A stretch of DNA of 64,000 nucleotides from Cryoendolithus antarcticus (Eukaryota; Ascomycota; Dothideomycetes; Cladosporiales; Cladosporiaceae). A program made the position numbers and the translations under genes. The notes below the pieces were generated by a model. It did not search any database and was not told the DNA's origin. It saw only the letters and a list, made by a program, of their open reading frames with translations. This document shows positions 21,059 to 31,171 of this stretch, piece by piece (the stretch's first letter is position 1; every line of letters starts with the position of its first letter). The DNA lies in assembly GCA_002077065.1 (NCBI GenBank), contig NAJO01000001.1, forward strand, positions 1 to 64,000, given 5' to 3'.

Positions 21059-21508
21059 GGTTTGTTGGTTGGGAGGAGGCGACGACCAGGACATCGAGAA
21101 GTGCAAAAGTCCCACGGCTGGTCCTGTAGTTGGATTTGTGAGAGAGTTCTATGAGAAGGTGATTCCTCTAGCGACTGCGTCCCGAGCAAACTAGAGACTG
21201 ATGTCGTGCTTCTTTGCCACTTGATCTCGCGGCACGTGAGATATGGAGTATAGATGGACGGCAATGTCTGCTAGCACGAGCAGATTGGGGGGGTCTCGTG
21301 ACCACTTCAACGATACAACTATAGTTTACTTGTTTGGAAGGTAAGGTAAGACATGATGGCATTCATGTCGTGTGCTCCTCGACGTGACCCCAAAGCTTCA
21401 CCCGGATGGCGTCACTGATAGCGATAAGCTGCGGCTGGAACACCTTGATGGCATCTTCAAACCGTGTGGGCGAGTTGTCTACATCTGAACTACCTCCACG
21501 GCACAGCC
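21059..21508. other. Intergenic region, divergent promoters
   Basis: 450 bases between ubc7 and the gene at 21509. No protein-like frame or RNA gene is seen. Confidence 0.5.
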
Positions 21509-22810
21509 ATGGTCGACGAACCAGCTGATCAGCCCGATGAGAAGGTCCCTGTTGCCCTGACTGCTCCCCCGGAGTCTTTGACCCCTCCAGCACCTCTCGA
21601 GTACATTCACCTCGCTCTCGGCCCTGACAAGTCCCACTGCATACACACAACCCCCCATAACTCCTGGTCTCACCGTGGCTCTACTGCTTCGCTAAACGCC
21701 TGGCGTGCTCTGCACCTCTCAATACTGCATTGCGTCGCTCTCACACCTCACGGAGGATGGGTAGTCACGGGTGTCGATCAAGTTGGCGAGCCGGTCGTGG
21801 CTTCTTGGGAGAGCTTAGAAGGGAGTGTGGCTTTTAGCGAGGCGGAGAATTGGGCAGACTCTCGGCGAGCTTGGAAGGATTTGACGAGAACATTGCAGAA
21901 TGGAGATCGAGATGGGTTAGCGGACGTGCGATTTGGTGTTGGAGGACGAGGAAGCTGGTGGCTTAGATGGAGTGATGGGAGACTAGAAAGCGGCAATTTG
22001 CCTAAGCAGCTCCAAACGAAAATCTCCGAGAAGGAGCTCGCAGGCATAACGCCCACGACCCTCACGCTCGGCACGCGCGACAGCTACATCGCCTTCTGGT
22101 CCGATGGAAGGATCGATGGGGCACTCACAGGCTACGACGGCGTGCACGAGGTCCTTGCAGCGGACTCTGGTATTGTACACGTCTGCTTGAGCCCAGTGCG
22201 AGACGATGAGTACATGCACGTTGACAAGACGGGCTTCGTGGGCTGGAACTTTCGTTTTGATGAGGAGGCGAGGCAAGATCTGTTCAGGGAGCTACTGGGT
22301 TATATGCAGCGGAGGGCTTGGGCGGATGGGACGAGTTTCAGTATGACTAACACTAGTGAGTTTGAAGTGCTGTGGACGAGCCGCATGGGACCTGCTGACT
22401 GGTGTGTAGGCAGTAATGGCTCAAAGCAGAGCATCAAAATCACGCCTGACACCGATATCACCAAGTCCACGGCCTCTATCTCGTCGAACAGCCCGGGCTC
22501 CTTGCCAGCTCTCGCGAAAGATCTCTGGGCTGATCCGTCGCGGTTCATGCACAAGGACGTCCTCATTCCTGCTGCTATAGGTGCAGGAGCGGCAGGTGCG
22601 GCTGGCGGAGCAGTGTTGTTAGGCGTGCGTCAATACCGACTCTATCGCATGCCTGTGCAAGCTGACGCGGCAGCAAGGTCTGGCTCGCTGTTCGGTAAAG
22701 CCTGGAGCACAGCACGCTTTGCGAGACGCTTGCCTGGTCCTGTCTTGGCCATTGGAGGAGCTGGACTGGTGTGGCAGCTTGGGTACTGGAGAGGCAGGTG
22801 GGTAGGATGA
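21509..22810 (+). CDS. Unrecognised protein with C-terminal membrane segments
   Basis: Starts at the ATG at 21509 (purine at -3). The frame is open to 22810, but 22356-22409 looks like a 54-nt in-frame intron (GTGAGT donor, GCTGAC branch, TAG acceptor). Removing it gives join(21509..22355,22410..22810), 415 residues. The N-terminal two thirds has repeated Trp/Gly motifs (GGWVVTGVDQVGEP, GSWWLRWSDGRL, YIAFWSDGRIDG) suggesting a beta-propeller-like or beta-rich fold. The C-terminus has two Gly/Ala-rich hydrophobic segments (AAIGAGAAGAAGGAVLLGV and GPVLAIGGAGLVWQLGYW). No known family is recognised. Confidence 0.7.
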   Translation: MVDEPADQPDEKVPVALTAPPESLTPPAPLEYIHLALGPDKSHCIHTTPHNSWSHRGSTASLNAWRALHLSILHCVALTPHGGWVVTGVDQVGEPVVASWESLEGSVAFSEAENWADSRRAWKDLTRTLQNGDRDGLADVRFGVGGRGSWWLRWSDGRLESGNLPKQLQTKISEKELAGITPTTLTLGTRDSYIAFWSDGRIDGALTGYDGVHEVLAADSGIVHVCLSPVRDDEYMHVDKTGFVGWNFRFDEEARQDLFRELLGYMQRRAWADGTSFSMTNTSEFEVLWTSRMGPADWCVGSNGSKQSIKITPDTDITKSTASISSNSPGSLPALAKDLWADPSRFMHKDVLIPAAIGAGAAGAAGGAVLLGVRQYRLYRMPVQADAAARSGSLFGKAWSTARFARRLPGPVLAIGGAGLVWQLGYWRGRWVG

Positions 22811-22881
22811 TGGGACCGCGCACCACTTCTCGACGCATCACAATAACGTCGATACCCGACATAAACCGCTGGCATCTCAGC

Positions 22882-24714
22882 TCATCTTTCGCCGAGCAGT
22901 TCAACGAAGACATTACGCAACCCTTCGATCCCCTCCTTCTTTAGCCCGCAGACTGGCAGTGCGTGCAGCTTCCGCCGCCAGCCATTCTTCTTACCACTCG
23001 GGTGCGCATGCATGCCAGCCTGCACTTCCGCGAGCCAAGTCTGCAGAGCAGCAAAGTTCTCTTGCGTTTCTGGAAGGTCTGCCTTGGTCGCAACAACTAC
23101 CCATGGCTTCGAAGAGATAGGAGGCAGTGTGAGTGGCGGTAGCGGACGCGCGGATTGCGGATCGAGCAGCAGATCACCGCCAAGCTCAGAAGAAGATGCT
23201 GCTGAAGTGAAGGGCTGGTATGTCGACAGAGCATCCTCGCCAGGCGCAGTCCGCTGTGTCTCTGCGTTCAGTTCACCGGAACGCAGGTTCTCGTACTCTC
23301 CAACCTCTTTCCAGAGAGCCTTTACAGCTTCCACCGCATCTCCAGCACCGAGATCGACGACAAAGGCCAGCACGCCCGCGCGCTCGATGTGCTTCAGGAA
23401 GCCTAGTCCAAGTCCACGATCAAGATGTGCGTCCGGTATAAGCCCCGGAATGTCAGCGATGGTGAAGTGCGTTCTCGGCTCGCCGTCAGGATAGACTGGA
23501 AGACTAGTCAGCCCAGCCACCCTTCCGCGCTGGTTGTCAAGCACCACCGTCCCGATGTTGGGCGATAGCGTAGTGAATGCCCAATCGCCTACCCTCGCTC
23601 TACTCGCTGTCATCGCTCGAAGCAATGTACTCTTGCCCGCGTTCGGTAGCCCGACCAGTCCTATATCCGCTAGTAGCTTCAGCTCCAGCTGCACGTGTAT
23701 CCTCAATGCATCATCGCCTTTAGTAGCGAACTTCGGTCGAGGCACGGATTTCGTAACGAAGTGCGGGTTTCCCAGCCCGCCCATAGCGCCAGCTGCAAGC
23801 AACATAGGCGTCGTCATCGGCTTATCAAGATCCAACCTCAACGGCGCCGGCGGCTGCGAGATAGCCAAATTGGATCTCCTCGGCCGCGGCAACGCAGGGA
23901 AATCCGCAGACGTGAAGCTCTTCGGCAGGATCCCAGGATAAAGCAGCCACTTCTCCCTCCTCCACTTCAAACTCTGATCCGTGCCCTCCCACTTGCCCTC
24001 CTCCTCCTGTTCCACATCATTCTCCGCGCGTTGTTCTCTATCGAGATCCGCACCAAACCCCTTCCCCCGTCTCCCCATCTCCTCCTCCTCCACCGGATCA
24101 ACCCGCCACACCTCCCTCACCACCGTACCCACCGGCACCGTAAGCACGACATCCTCCCCCCGTCTCCCGCCCTTGGCAGTACCCTGCCCGTTCTTTCCGC
24201 GGCCGGCTTTCAGCGTGCCTCGACGAGCGAGTTTGTGTAGGGAAGTTTCTCCTCGCAGGGCTTGGATGTATATCGCGCCGCCTGTGCCGCCGTCGCCGCC
24301 GTTCGCGGGGCCGTCAGGGATGTACTTTTCGCGGAGGAAGGAGATGCAGCCATGGCCTCCGGGGCCGGCGGAGAGGGTCAGGCTGCAGGAGTCGGTGAAG
24401 GGGGTGTTGGTGTAGTCTGAGGGGGAGATTTCAGGGAGGACTGGTGGAGAAGCAATCGAGGGCGACGGGGGCGGGGTGGAGAGGGAGGCGGTGTTCTGCC
24501 ATCTTCGTGCAGCTCTGGGTGGCCTTGATGAAGTGTTCGGCCTCCGGGCGTGCCATGTGCTGTCGAGACATGGGTAGAGGAAAGGTGTGAGCGTGCTCTG
24601 CATCAGGCAGGAGCTGCGCGTGGTCAGAGACATGGGCCAACCGACCGTGTGTTGCTTCTCTGCATTCGCAACGCATCGATGACATGTGAAGATGCGTCGC
24701 CTTGGCGTCGGCAT
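22882..24714 (-). CDS. mtg2: Mitochondrial ribosome-assembly GTPase MTG2 (Obg family)
   Basis: 610 residues with no intron needed. Obg-family GTPases help mature the large mitochondrial ribosomal subunit at the inner membrane. An N-terminal basic, Ser/Thr-rich presequence is followed by the glycine-rich Obg fold (SAGPGGHGCISFLREKY, GGDGGTGGAIYI, GRGKNGQG, VPVGTVVREV). The G domain follows: P-loop GLPNAGKST, switch TLSPNIGTV, DIPGL and the TKAD base-recognition motif. A low-complexity acidic insert lies inside the Obg fold and another insert between the G-domain motifs. The ATG at 24714 has a good context (G at -3); Mets at 24633 and 24603 are alternatives with typical presequences behind them. 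Confidence 0.93.
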   Translation of the reverse strand: MPTPRRRIFTCHRCVANAEKQHTVGWPMSLTTRSSCLMQSTLTPFLYPCLDSTWHARRPNTSSRPPRAARRWQNTASLSTPPPSPSIASPPVLPEISPSDYTNTPFTDSCSLTLSAGPGGHGCISFLREKYIPDGPANGGDGGTGGAIYIQALRGETSLHKLARRGTLKAGRGKNGQGTAKGGRRGEDVVLTVPVGTVVREVWRVDPVEEEEMGRRGKGFGADLDREQRAENDVEQEEEGKWEGTDQSLKWRREKWLLYPGILPKSFTSADFPALPRPRRSNLAISQPPAPLRLDLDKPMTTPMLLAAGAMGGLGNPHFVTKSVPRPKFATKGDDALRIHVQLELKLLADIGLVGLPNAGKSTLLRAMTASRARVGDWAFTTLSPNIGTVVLDNQRGRVAGLTSLPVYPDGEPRTHFTIADIPGLIPDAHLDRGLGLGFLKHIERAGVLAFVVDLGAGDAVEAVKALWKEVGEYENLRSGELNAETQRTAPGEDALSTYQPFTSAASSSELGGDLLLDPQSARPLPPLTLPPISSKPWVVVATKADLPETQENFAALQTWLAEVQAGMHAHPSGKKNGWRRKLHALPVCGLKKEGIEGLRNVFVELLGER

Positions 24715-25179
24715 GCCAGTTCATCACCTCCGCACCCCCACCCCCATGTCTCGAGACAAGCTTCGGCGCCAGTTTCTCCAGGGACAGGAGAAAGTCTGTA
24801 CTATTACTCCGGCATGATCGTACGCTGCCGGAGGTCATAGTTTCTCTGATCCCCTTCGTACCTCGGCAGCTCGGTCCCCGGTACTAAAGCAATAAACGAG
24901 CGTTGGATGAACGACAACCATGCAGTGGCCAAGAACGGCATGTATTGCGATCCTGCATATAACAAAAGCTGGTGCCTGCAACTGATAGAGGCCAAGTATT
25001 TCCGTCTCATCTCAAGCCAGCGTCCATTCTCTCTCAAGTCCCGAGGCAAAAGCCCAGTGCCACACGTCAGCCTGTCGATAGCGTTGCTAGGGCTTATTGC
25101 GTTGAATCATAGCATATAACAACCCCCGGGAATTCAGGTCTCCCCAATCTTCGCGTCGTGCACTCATCATACCGACATC
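24715..25179. other. Intergenic region, divergent promoters
   Basis: 465 bases between mtg2 and the SDR gene. Only shadow frames are seen; no RNA gene recognised. Confidence 0.5.
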
Positions 25180-26247
25180 ATGGCGAGCACGGTAACCAAG
25201 GCGGCATTTTCGCCCGTCGTGACCGGGGCATTGCTACTCGCTCTCACAAAGGCCCCCCCGAATGTCAGGGAACCTCTCCTCCAGCAATTGAGCCAGTATG
25301 TCTCTGCCGAGAACATCACACGCATCATCACAGGCCTTAAATGGCTCTTCGGGCTCGGTCTCACAGGAACAGTCAACACCTTCCTCTCGGAACTCGCCCA
25401 GAACAACTGGCGCTGGTCCTCCGAGAAACACCGCTACGACTGGCCCAACGAGATCGTCGTCGTGACTGGCGCCGCCAGCGGTTTCGGCCGTCTGCTAGCC
25501 CTAGACTTCGCCTCCCATGGCCTCAGAGTCATGGCACTGGATGTCCACGACTCCCTACCAAAGGACATGCAATCCAACTCCCGCATCTCCTACTACAAGT
25601 GCGACGTCACGGACTCGGACGCCATAAACGCCACCGCGCAGGCGATCCAATCGCAGCACGGCCACCCTAGCATACTGATCAACAATGCCGGCATCGGCTT
25701 TACCTCCCGCATTGTCGACTGCAAGCCCAAGCAGATCCAGAAGATCTTCGGCGTGAACATCATGTCGCACTACTACACCGTCGCGGCCTTCGTGCCCGCC
25801 ATGATCGCCCGCCGCAAGGGTCACGTCATCACGATAGCCTCCATGGCCTCTTTCGTGACCTCCAGCCCCATAGTGCCCTACTGCAATACCAAAGTCGCCG
25901 CGCTCTCCTTCCACGAAGGTCTCACCTCCGAGCTCCGCGCAGTCGCCCCTGAGATCAAGACTACGTGTGTGCACCCGACCTGGGCACGGACGGCGATCAT
26001 CCAGGGCCAGGAGGAGCAGATCAAGAAGGCTGGCATGAATGTGCTGGAGCCGCAGGTGATCGCTGATGCGATTGTGAAGCAAGTGCTGAGTGCACGGGGT
26101 GGTCAGCTCATCATTGCGCCTGGGTTTACGTGGTTGGCAAATTTGAGGGCTTGGCCTTGGTGGTTGAGCAGTTTCATTACGTCGAGGAGTGGGCCTGTGA
26201 TTGAGGAGGATGAGGTGAAGTTGCCGTTGGCTGGGAAGGTGGCGTGA
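25180..26247 (+). CDS. Membrane-associated short-chain dehydrogenase/reductase
   Basis: 355 residues, single exon. Classical SDR with cofactor motif TGAASGFG (about 96-103), NNAG (168-171) and catalytic Tyr/Lys in YCNTK (234/238), with a Ser just upstream. The N-terminal 80 residues hold hydrophobic helices (VVTGALLLAL, ITGLKWLFGLGLTGTV), and a hydrophobic WLANLRAWPWWL lies near the C-terminus. This layout matches the retinol-dehydrogenase/17-beta-HSD11-like group that sits on ER or lipid-droplet membranes. DVHD after the second beta strand suggests NAD(H) preference (Asp), which is inference. The substrate is probably a lipid or steroid-like alcohol but cannot be read from sequence. Confidence 0.88.
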   Translation: MASTVTKAAFSPVVTGALLLALTKAPPNVREPLLQQLSQYVSAENITRIITGLKWLFGLGLTGTVNTFLSELAQNNWRWSSEKHRYDWPNEIVVVTGAASGFGRLLALDFASHGLRVMALDVHDSLPKDMQSNSRISYYKCDVTDSDAINATAQAIQSQHGHPSILINNAGIGFTSRIVDCKPKQIQKIFGVNIMSHYYTVAAFVPAMIARRKGHVITIASMASFVTSSPIVPYCNTKVAALSFHEGLTSELRAVAPEIKTTCVHPTWARTAIIQGQEEQIKKAGMNVLEPQVIADAIVKQVLSARGGQLIIAPGFTWLANLRAWPWWLSSFITSRSGPVIEEDEVKLPLAGKVA

Positions 26248-26695
26248 GGCAGAGTGGTCTGAACTTGGGAAAGAGGTGATGCTGCTTTAGTTGGGCTCTG
26301 TTGTTACTACGTCGCTAGATCCTTGCTAGACATATATGGAAATGATCATACTTCATGCTCGGCAGATCATTTGTCCAGCGTTGCGGCACATGGCGTATGC
26401 ACGACATAAGGCAAGTACAGGCTGTTCACTAGTGAGGGGTTGCACCTTCCTGCCTGAACAAGGTTCACAAACGTCAGACACAGCTGTCAATCGAATTGGG
26501 TATCCCGTGTAAGGGCTTATTGCAAGCAGAATATTGACGGCAAGTAACATTCTCGTTCAAGATGAGTTGTCTTGCAGGACCACATCGAGTCAACTTGTCT
26601 TCGTCCGCCATCTCTTTCTCCCCGACCGCGTACCCAAAGTCTCTGTTCTTGTAATAGCGAGTATTGCGACACCAGGTTTCTGAAATCGTAGCATA
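26248..26695. other. Intergenic region
   Basis: 448 bases between two genes on the same strand, holding the 3' region of the SDR and the promoter of the dehydrogenase. No other feature is seen. Confidence 0.5.
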
Positions 26696-27939
26696 ATGTC
26701 GAACCCATTCGTCCCGCCTCTCCCAAACCCAGCGCTCTACACGAACCAGCATCATGAGATCTCTGTCGCTCCTTCACCTGCCCTGAACCCAGGGCCAGAT
26801 GACTGCGTGGTTCACATGCGGAGTAACGGCATCTGCGGGTCCGTCTTCCTCACTTACTCACTACTCATCCTTACCCAACTAACAGCAACCCAGCTCCGAC
26901 ATCCACTTCTGGCACGCCGGCCGCATCGGCGCCCTCGAAGTCACAGCTCCCCACTGTCTCGGCCACGAAGGCGCCGGCGAGGTCGTCTGGACTGGCGCCT
27001 CCGTCTCGCACCTCAGCGTAGGTGATCGCGTCGCCGTCGAGCCCGGGGTGCCGTGTGAGAAGTGTCGCGAATGCAGCTCGGGTAACTACAATCTCTGTCT
27101 GGACGTTCAATTCTCTGGTGTGCCGCCGCATACTGGAAGCATTAGGCGCTATCATGTCCACTCGGCACGGTATCTGCACAAGCTGCCTGACGAGTTGAGC
27201 TTTGGGGATGGTGCGCTGTTGGAGCCACTGAGTGTTGTGCTGCATGCCTTTGAGCGGTCGCCTGTGAAGCTGGGAGAGGCGACGGTGATCTGTGGGGCGG
27301 GACCTATTGGTCTCGTGGCGTTGGCCGTTGCGAAGGCTTCGGGGGCGTGTCCGCTGGTAGTGACAGATCTGGATGAGGGGAGGTTACGATTCGCCGAGAA
27401 GTTCGTCCCTGGCGCGATTGGGGTGAAGATTCGAGCTGAGCTTGGCCCGGAGGAGATGGCTGGAGAGGTCTTGAAGCAGGTCGAGAAAGCGGGCGGCGAG
27501 AGACCAAGAGTGGTGTACGAGTGTACGGGAGTGCAGGGGAGTGTCGTTACCGCTGCGTTCATGCCGAGACCGGCTGGGGAGGTAAGTCCAATGTTCTGCA
27601 GATGTGGCCTTTCGATGACTGCACTGACACTTGTTCCAGGTCATGGTGATAGGTGTGGGCCGACAAACCATGAACGAGCTACCCTTCATGCACATTAGTA
27701 TGGCCGAGGTGGATCTAAAATTCATTAATCGGTACCATCATTCATGGCCTGCTGCTATCAGGCTTTTGCAACACGGCGTGCTGAACTTGAGACCGCTGGT
27801 CACGCATCGCTTTCCGCTGGAGCAAGCTGTTGAAGCGTTGACGGCGAGTGCGGATCGGAACAGTGGTAGCATAAAGGTACATATCGAGGACCGGGAAGGG
27901 CTGAAAGGGGAGGCCGTGAGAGAGAAGAGCAAGCTGTAA
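26696..27939 (+). CDS. Zinc sugar-alcohol dehydrogenase (xylitol/L-arabinitol/sorbitol type)
   Basis: join(26696..26838,26894..27581,27640..27939), 376 residues. Introns: 55 nt (unusual GTCCGT donor, AACTAAC branch) and 58 nt (GTAAGT donor). Joins restore GICG|SDIHFWH and RPAGE|VMVIGVG. The protein is a medium-chain dehydrogenase: catalytic zinc ligands Cys 47 and the GHE motif (72-73), structural zinc cysteines 102, 105, 108 and 116, and the Rossmann motif GAGPIGLVA. Its length and MAEVDLKFINRY are typical of the polyol dehydrogenase group used in pentose catabolism. VTDLD at the end of beta 2 suggests NAD+. The exact polyol cannot be assigned. Confidence 0.9.
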
Positions 27940-29208
27940 ATTACCTTACCTGCACAGTATGTCTGGTTAAGAGCTTCGGACGCTCTGACTGAAGTCCAGA
28001 ACTGCCTGTTTGACATTGCGCCGTCGTGGCCTTCGAGTGCGAATTAGCAGAACGTATGATACGTTTTCTCGCAAAAGTCACCCTGGACCACACCAATTTT
28101 ACTCTTTTGGAAACTTCCTGCGCGATGACCTTGAGATCTTTCAATCAGCAGTATTAGTCCCTTAAGGTGCTATGATGTGAGATACCGTGGAACCCATTTC
28201 TGCTTCAAAACGTTCAACAACATGAAACATATCCTGCCAAGAGATCCGCAGCTGCAGAAGCCAAATTAGCACCTACCTTAACCGCGGCACTGCCACGCGC
28301 TCCGCCCACGCTTTGCCGTGCGGCTGGCGTGCATGGGGTGAGACAAGTTTCTGACCCGTGGAATTGGGAAGATCTCCCAGCAAAGCAAGACGACATGCCT
28401 GTCAAAATCACCAGTCAGCAGTATACCACGGAAACGAGCTGCAGGGAATCTACCAGCAGCGAGAGCAGACAGAATTCGCTGAGGAAGAGCAGCCTTTGCG
28501 AGACCGAGATGTCACGACATGAGGCTCTGGCATCACTGTGGAGACAACGCCAGCGTCAGGGGTGAGCTGTTGGAGACGCTGTGCCATCTCTGTTGCTATT
28601 TCCTTCGATTGTTTTGGCGCGCGTTACCTTCTTGAACGTGCCGCAGCGATTGCGCGGGCGGGGCGGTGGGTTTGTTGCTATTCTGCCAGATCTAATCTCC
28701 TCTGCAGCGATCTGCAGAAGTTACTACACTGCGCACCCCTCCTGTTCCTGTAGATGCTGGAACTTGGCTTTTCAAACACCACTCTTTGCCTTACTGAGCA
28801 GAACAGACAGCCCTCTCGAGTTTTCTCAACGGTGTTCTTGCTCGTCAGAACAGCCTCAGCACTGCTCCTTGCAATTGTATCATCAACCTTTCTGGACCCC
28901 AAGCATAGCCTGGTCGTTCGACCCGCTTGGCAACGATCACCCGAGCCTCACGCGTCAGGAATAGCTTCGTGATCCTTCAAGCCTTGCGGAGGCCGTGTCG
29001 CAAGGTCAACATCACATTCACGACTTGTTCCGACTTTCTTGTCAGTGTCGTGACATTCTGATACCCAAACGACATCTGTAACAACGATTAGCGAGACTTC
29101 TGGAATTGAGACCGGAGTACTTCCTGGTTAGGGAACTGATCACGTCTACGCTCATACCGCGTTGAGCTTCGGCGACTCCTTCAAGCTACTGTACGGACCT
29201 CCAGTAGG
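27940..29208. other. Gene-free region
   Basis: About 1.3 kb with no convincing frame on either strand. Composition is ordinary, without RIP depletion. It probably holds regulatory sequence for the gene at 29209 and a long leader. Confidence 0.4.
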
Positions 29209-30165
29209 ATGACGACCACGGCGGCTTCGGATAATGCGCTCTCGGTTTTGCTGTCTGCTCTGCCGACCAACGTCGCGTCAAGCATAGAAGACGGAGTTAG
29301 CGATGTGACCTCGTTATTGCAGGCTGTCGGAAGCACGTCCGTGGCAGATATAACCATTACCCCAATAGAGACGACAGCAGCGACACAGACGCCGACGACA
29401 TCACCCGCCACAACACCTTCAACACAAGCTACGACAGAGGCAACAGCAACACAACGACCGCAACAGACTACCACGCCCTCACCTTCAACGCTGCAAACAT
29501 CAGCATCAAGGACCTCGCAATCCTCTGTCTCGTCGACCACGACATCAAGTTCAGAGAGCTCCGCTTCAGCTGCGGCGATAGCCCAAAAGCAGTCGTCCAC
29601 AGGCACTATCGCTGGCATAGCAGCCGGCGGGTTCGCAGCACTCATGCTGCTCTTACTGCTAGGTCTGTTCCTCCACCGCCGAAGAAAGCAAGGTCGCGCT
29701 CCTTTCGCATCAAGAAACAAGCTCTCACGTTCAAACTCCGGCTCCCGGCGTACGAATAAAAACTTCCCCGAGTCGGCTTGGCTCTACGACCCCGTCATCA
29801 CCCCAGCTGGCGCGCGATCTCCAGCGCTCGAGCCTAGCGAAGGTCCTCCCCTACCACGCGATCGAAGAAGCCTCGAAAGCTCGGCACCCGAGCTCGTCAC
29901 GCCAGATATGCGAGATTCTCAGTCTTTTGAACCACTTCTCGCGCCACAACGGCCGATCCGGTCAAGAGATGGGAGTCCTAGATTGAGTGGAGATATCTTT
30001 ATGCCGCCTCCGGGTAGTAGGACACCGAGTCCCGCGCACGGTGCTGGTCCTAGTAATCCAAGGAGGAAGAGCAGAGGGCGAAGTCAGGTGGATTTGGGTG
30101 AGGAGGAGAAGAGGCTGACGGCCATATTCGAGAATGGGCAGTATCCGCTCGGGGCAGCGAGATAG
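29209..30165 (+). CDS. Ser/Thr-rich single-pass membrane protein (sensor-like)
   Basis: 318 residues, single exon as read. Residues 42-130 are a Ser/Thr/Ala/Gln-rich, probably O-glycosylated stalk. A single transmembrane segment follows (about 132-155, GTIAGIAAGGFAALMLLLLLGLFL), then HRRRK as stop-transfer. The cytoplasmic tail is basic and Ser/Pro-rich (PSRTPSPAH-like stretches) and ends near the conserved-looking EEEKRLTAIFENGQYPLG. The layout resembles fungal Wsc/Mid2-type cell-wall sensors, but no WSC or other ectodomain is present. No signal peptide is seen, so a short upstream exon may be missing from this model. Confidence 0.65.
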   Translation: MTTTAASDNALSVLLSALPTNVASSIEDGVSDVTSLLQAVGSTSVADITITPIETTAATQTPTTSPATTPSTQATTEATATQRPQQTTTPSPSTLQTSASRTSQSSVSSTTTSSSESSASAAAIAQKQSSTGTIAGIAAGGFAALMLLLLLGLFLHRRRKQGRAPFASRNKLSRSNSGSRRTNKNFPESAWLYDPVITPAGARSPALEPSEGPPLPRDRRSLESSAPELVTPDMRDSQSFEPLLAPQRPIRSRDGSPRLSGDIFMPPPGSRTPSPAHGAGPSNPRRKSRGRSQVDLGEEEKRLTAIFENGQYPLGAAR

Positions 30166-31171
30166 AGGTGTACCATATATTCATTTGATAGCGAGGGCGC
30201 TGGGGATAATGAAGTATAGCGCAAAGCTATGAACGACTCTACATAGACAAGCATTGGATGTTCCATAGCTTGCACTTATACACTGATGTACCTCGCGTGG
30301 TCTGAAATAGTAGCACGGTCTAGACGAGCAACATGAAGTGTGCTTCGTCAAGCCGTCGTCGTCAGAAAGTAAGATACCTTCGTCTAGAATGTTTGGAAGC
30401 AGGCACGGGTGGTCCCGTCTCGTTCTTCCCGAAATGCTGATGATCTAGTGCTCTTCCACACTAATTCGCTCTCACTCATCTCATCGTCCTTCACATCTCC
30501 TAGCAGCTTGATGCCAACGCTCGTCACCTATAGTCCTCCGCGACGGGCAGACTCCTGCCTGAGGGAAACTAGCGTCCTCCTGTGTGCGATTAAGGCAGAC
30601 GTTTCCAGCGATGCCCTTGCCAGCGTCGCAGACTGCCTGTGGATATCACAGCCTTCGTCAGCAACCAGCATTACGATCCTATAGTTCGCTATCGCCGTGC
30701 TACCGCCGGTCTTTAGTCTCCGGTCCGTGCAATACGGCCAGATCGCGCCGGTGCATCAGCAATGCTTCGCTACCACCGCCAAGCTCTCAACGGCAATCTC
30801 AGACGTCGCGGCGACACATTGACCACGCAAGGATCCTGACAGGGCTGAGTGCGAACTACTGCGCGACTGGCTCGTTCGTTCGTCTGCTTCTCGGGGAGAT
30901 TTGAGGATCCTGCCATGCATCCCCCGGTGGATTCAGTGTCGGACGTAGTGATGATTGGGTGGTTCGTCTGCTTGCATTCGCATTGACTTTATGAATAGGA
31001 CGCCGAGAGCCTAGAATAATGCTGGCGGCGATCGTTGTACTGTAGCTGTGGAGGATGCGGATATGGTATGTGGAGCATACTCGATGTCTGTCTTTCTGAT
31101 CTATCTTCTTTGCAACTGCCTTGTAGTTTTACCATTTCGCTGCATTCGTACCGCGTTTCCTTTGTAAGGCA
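30166..31171. other. Gene-free region
   Basis: About 1 kb between two genes on the same strand. Only short shadow frames occur; nothing else is seen. Confidence 0.4.
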
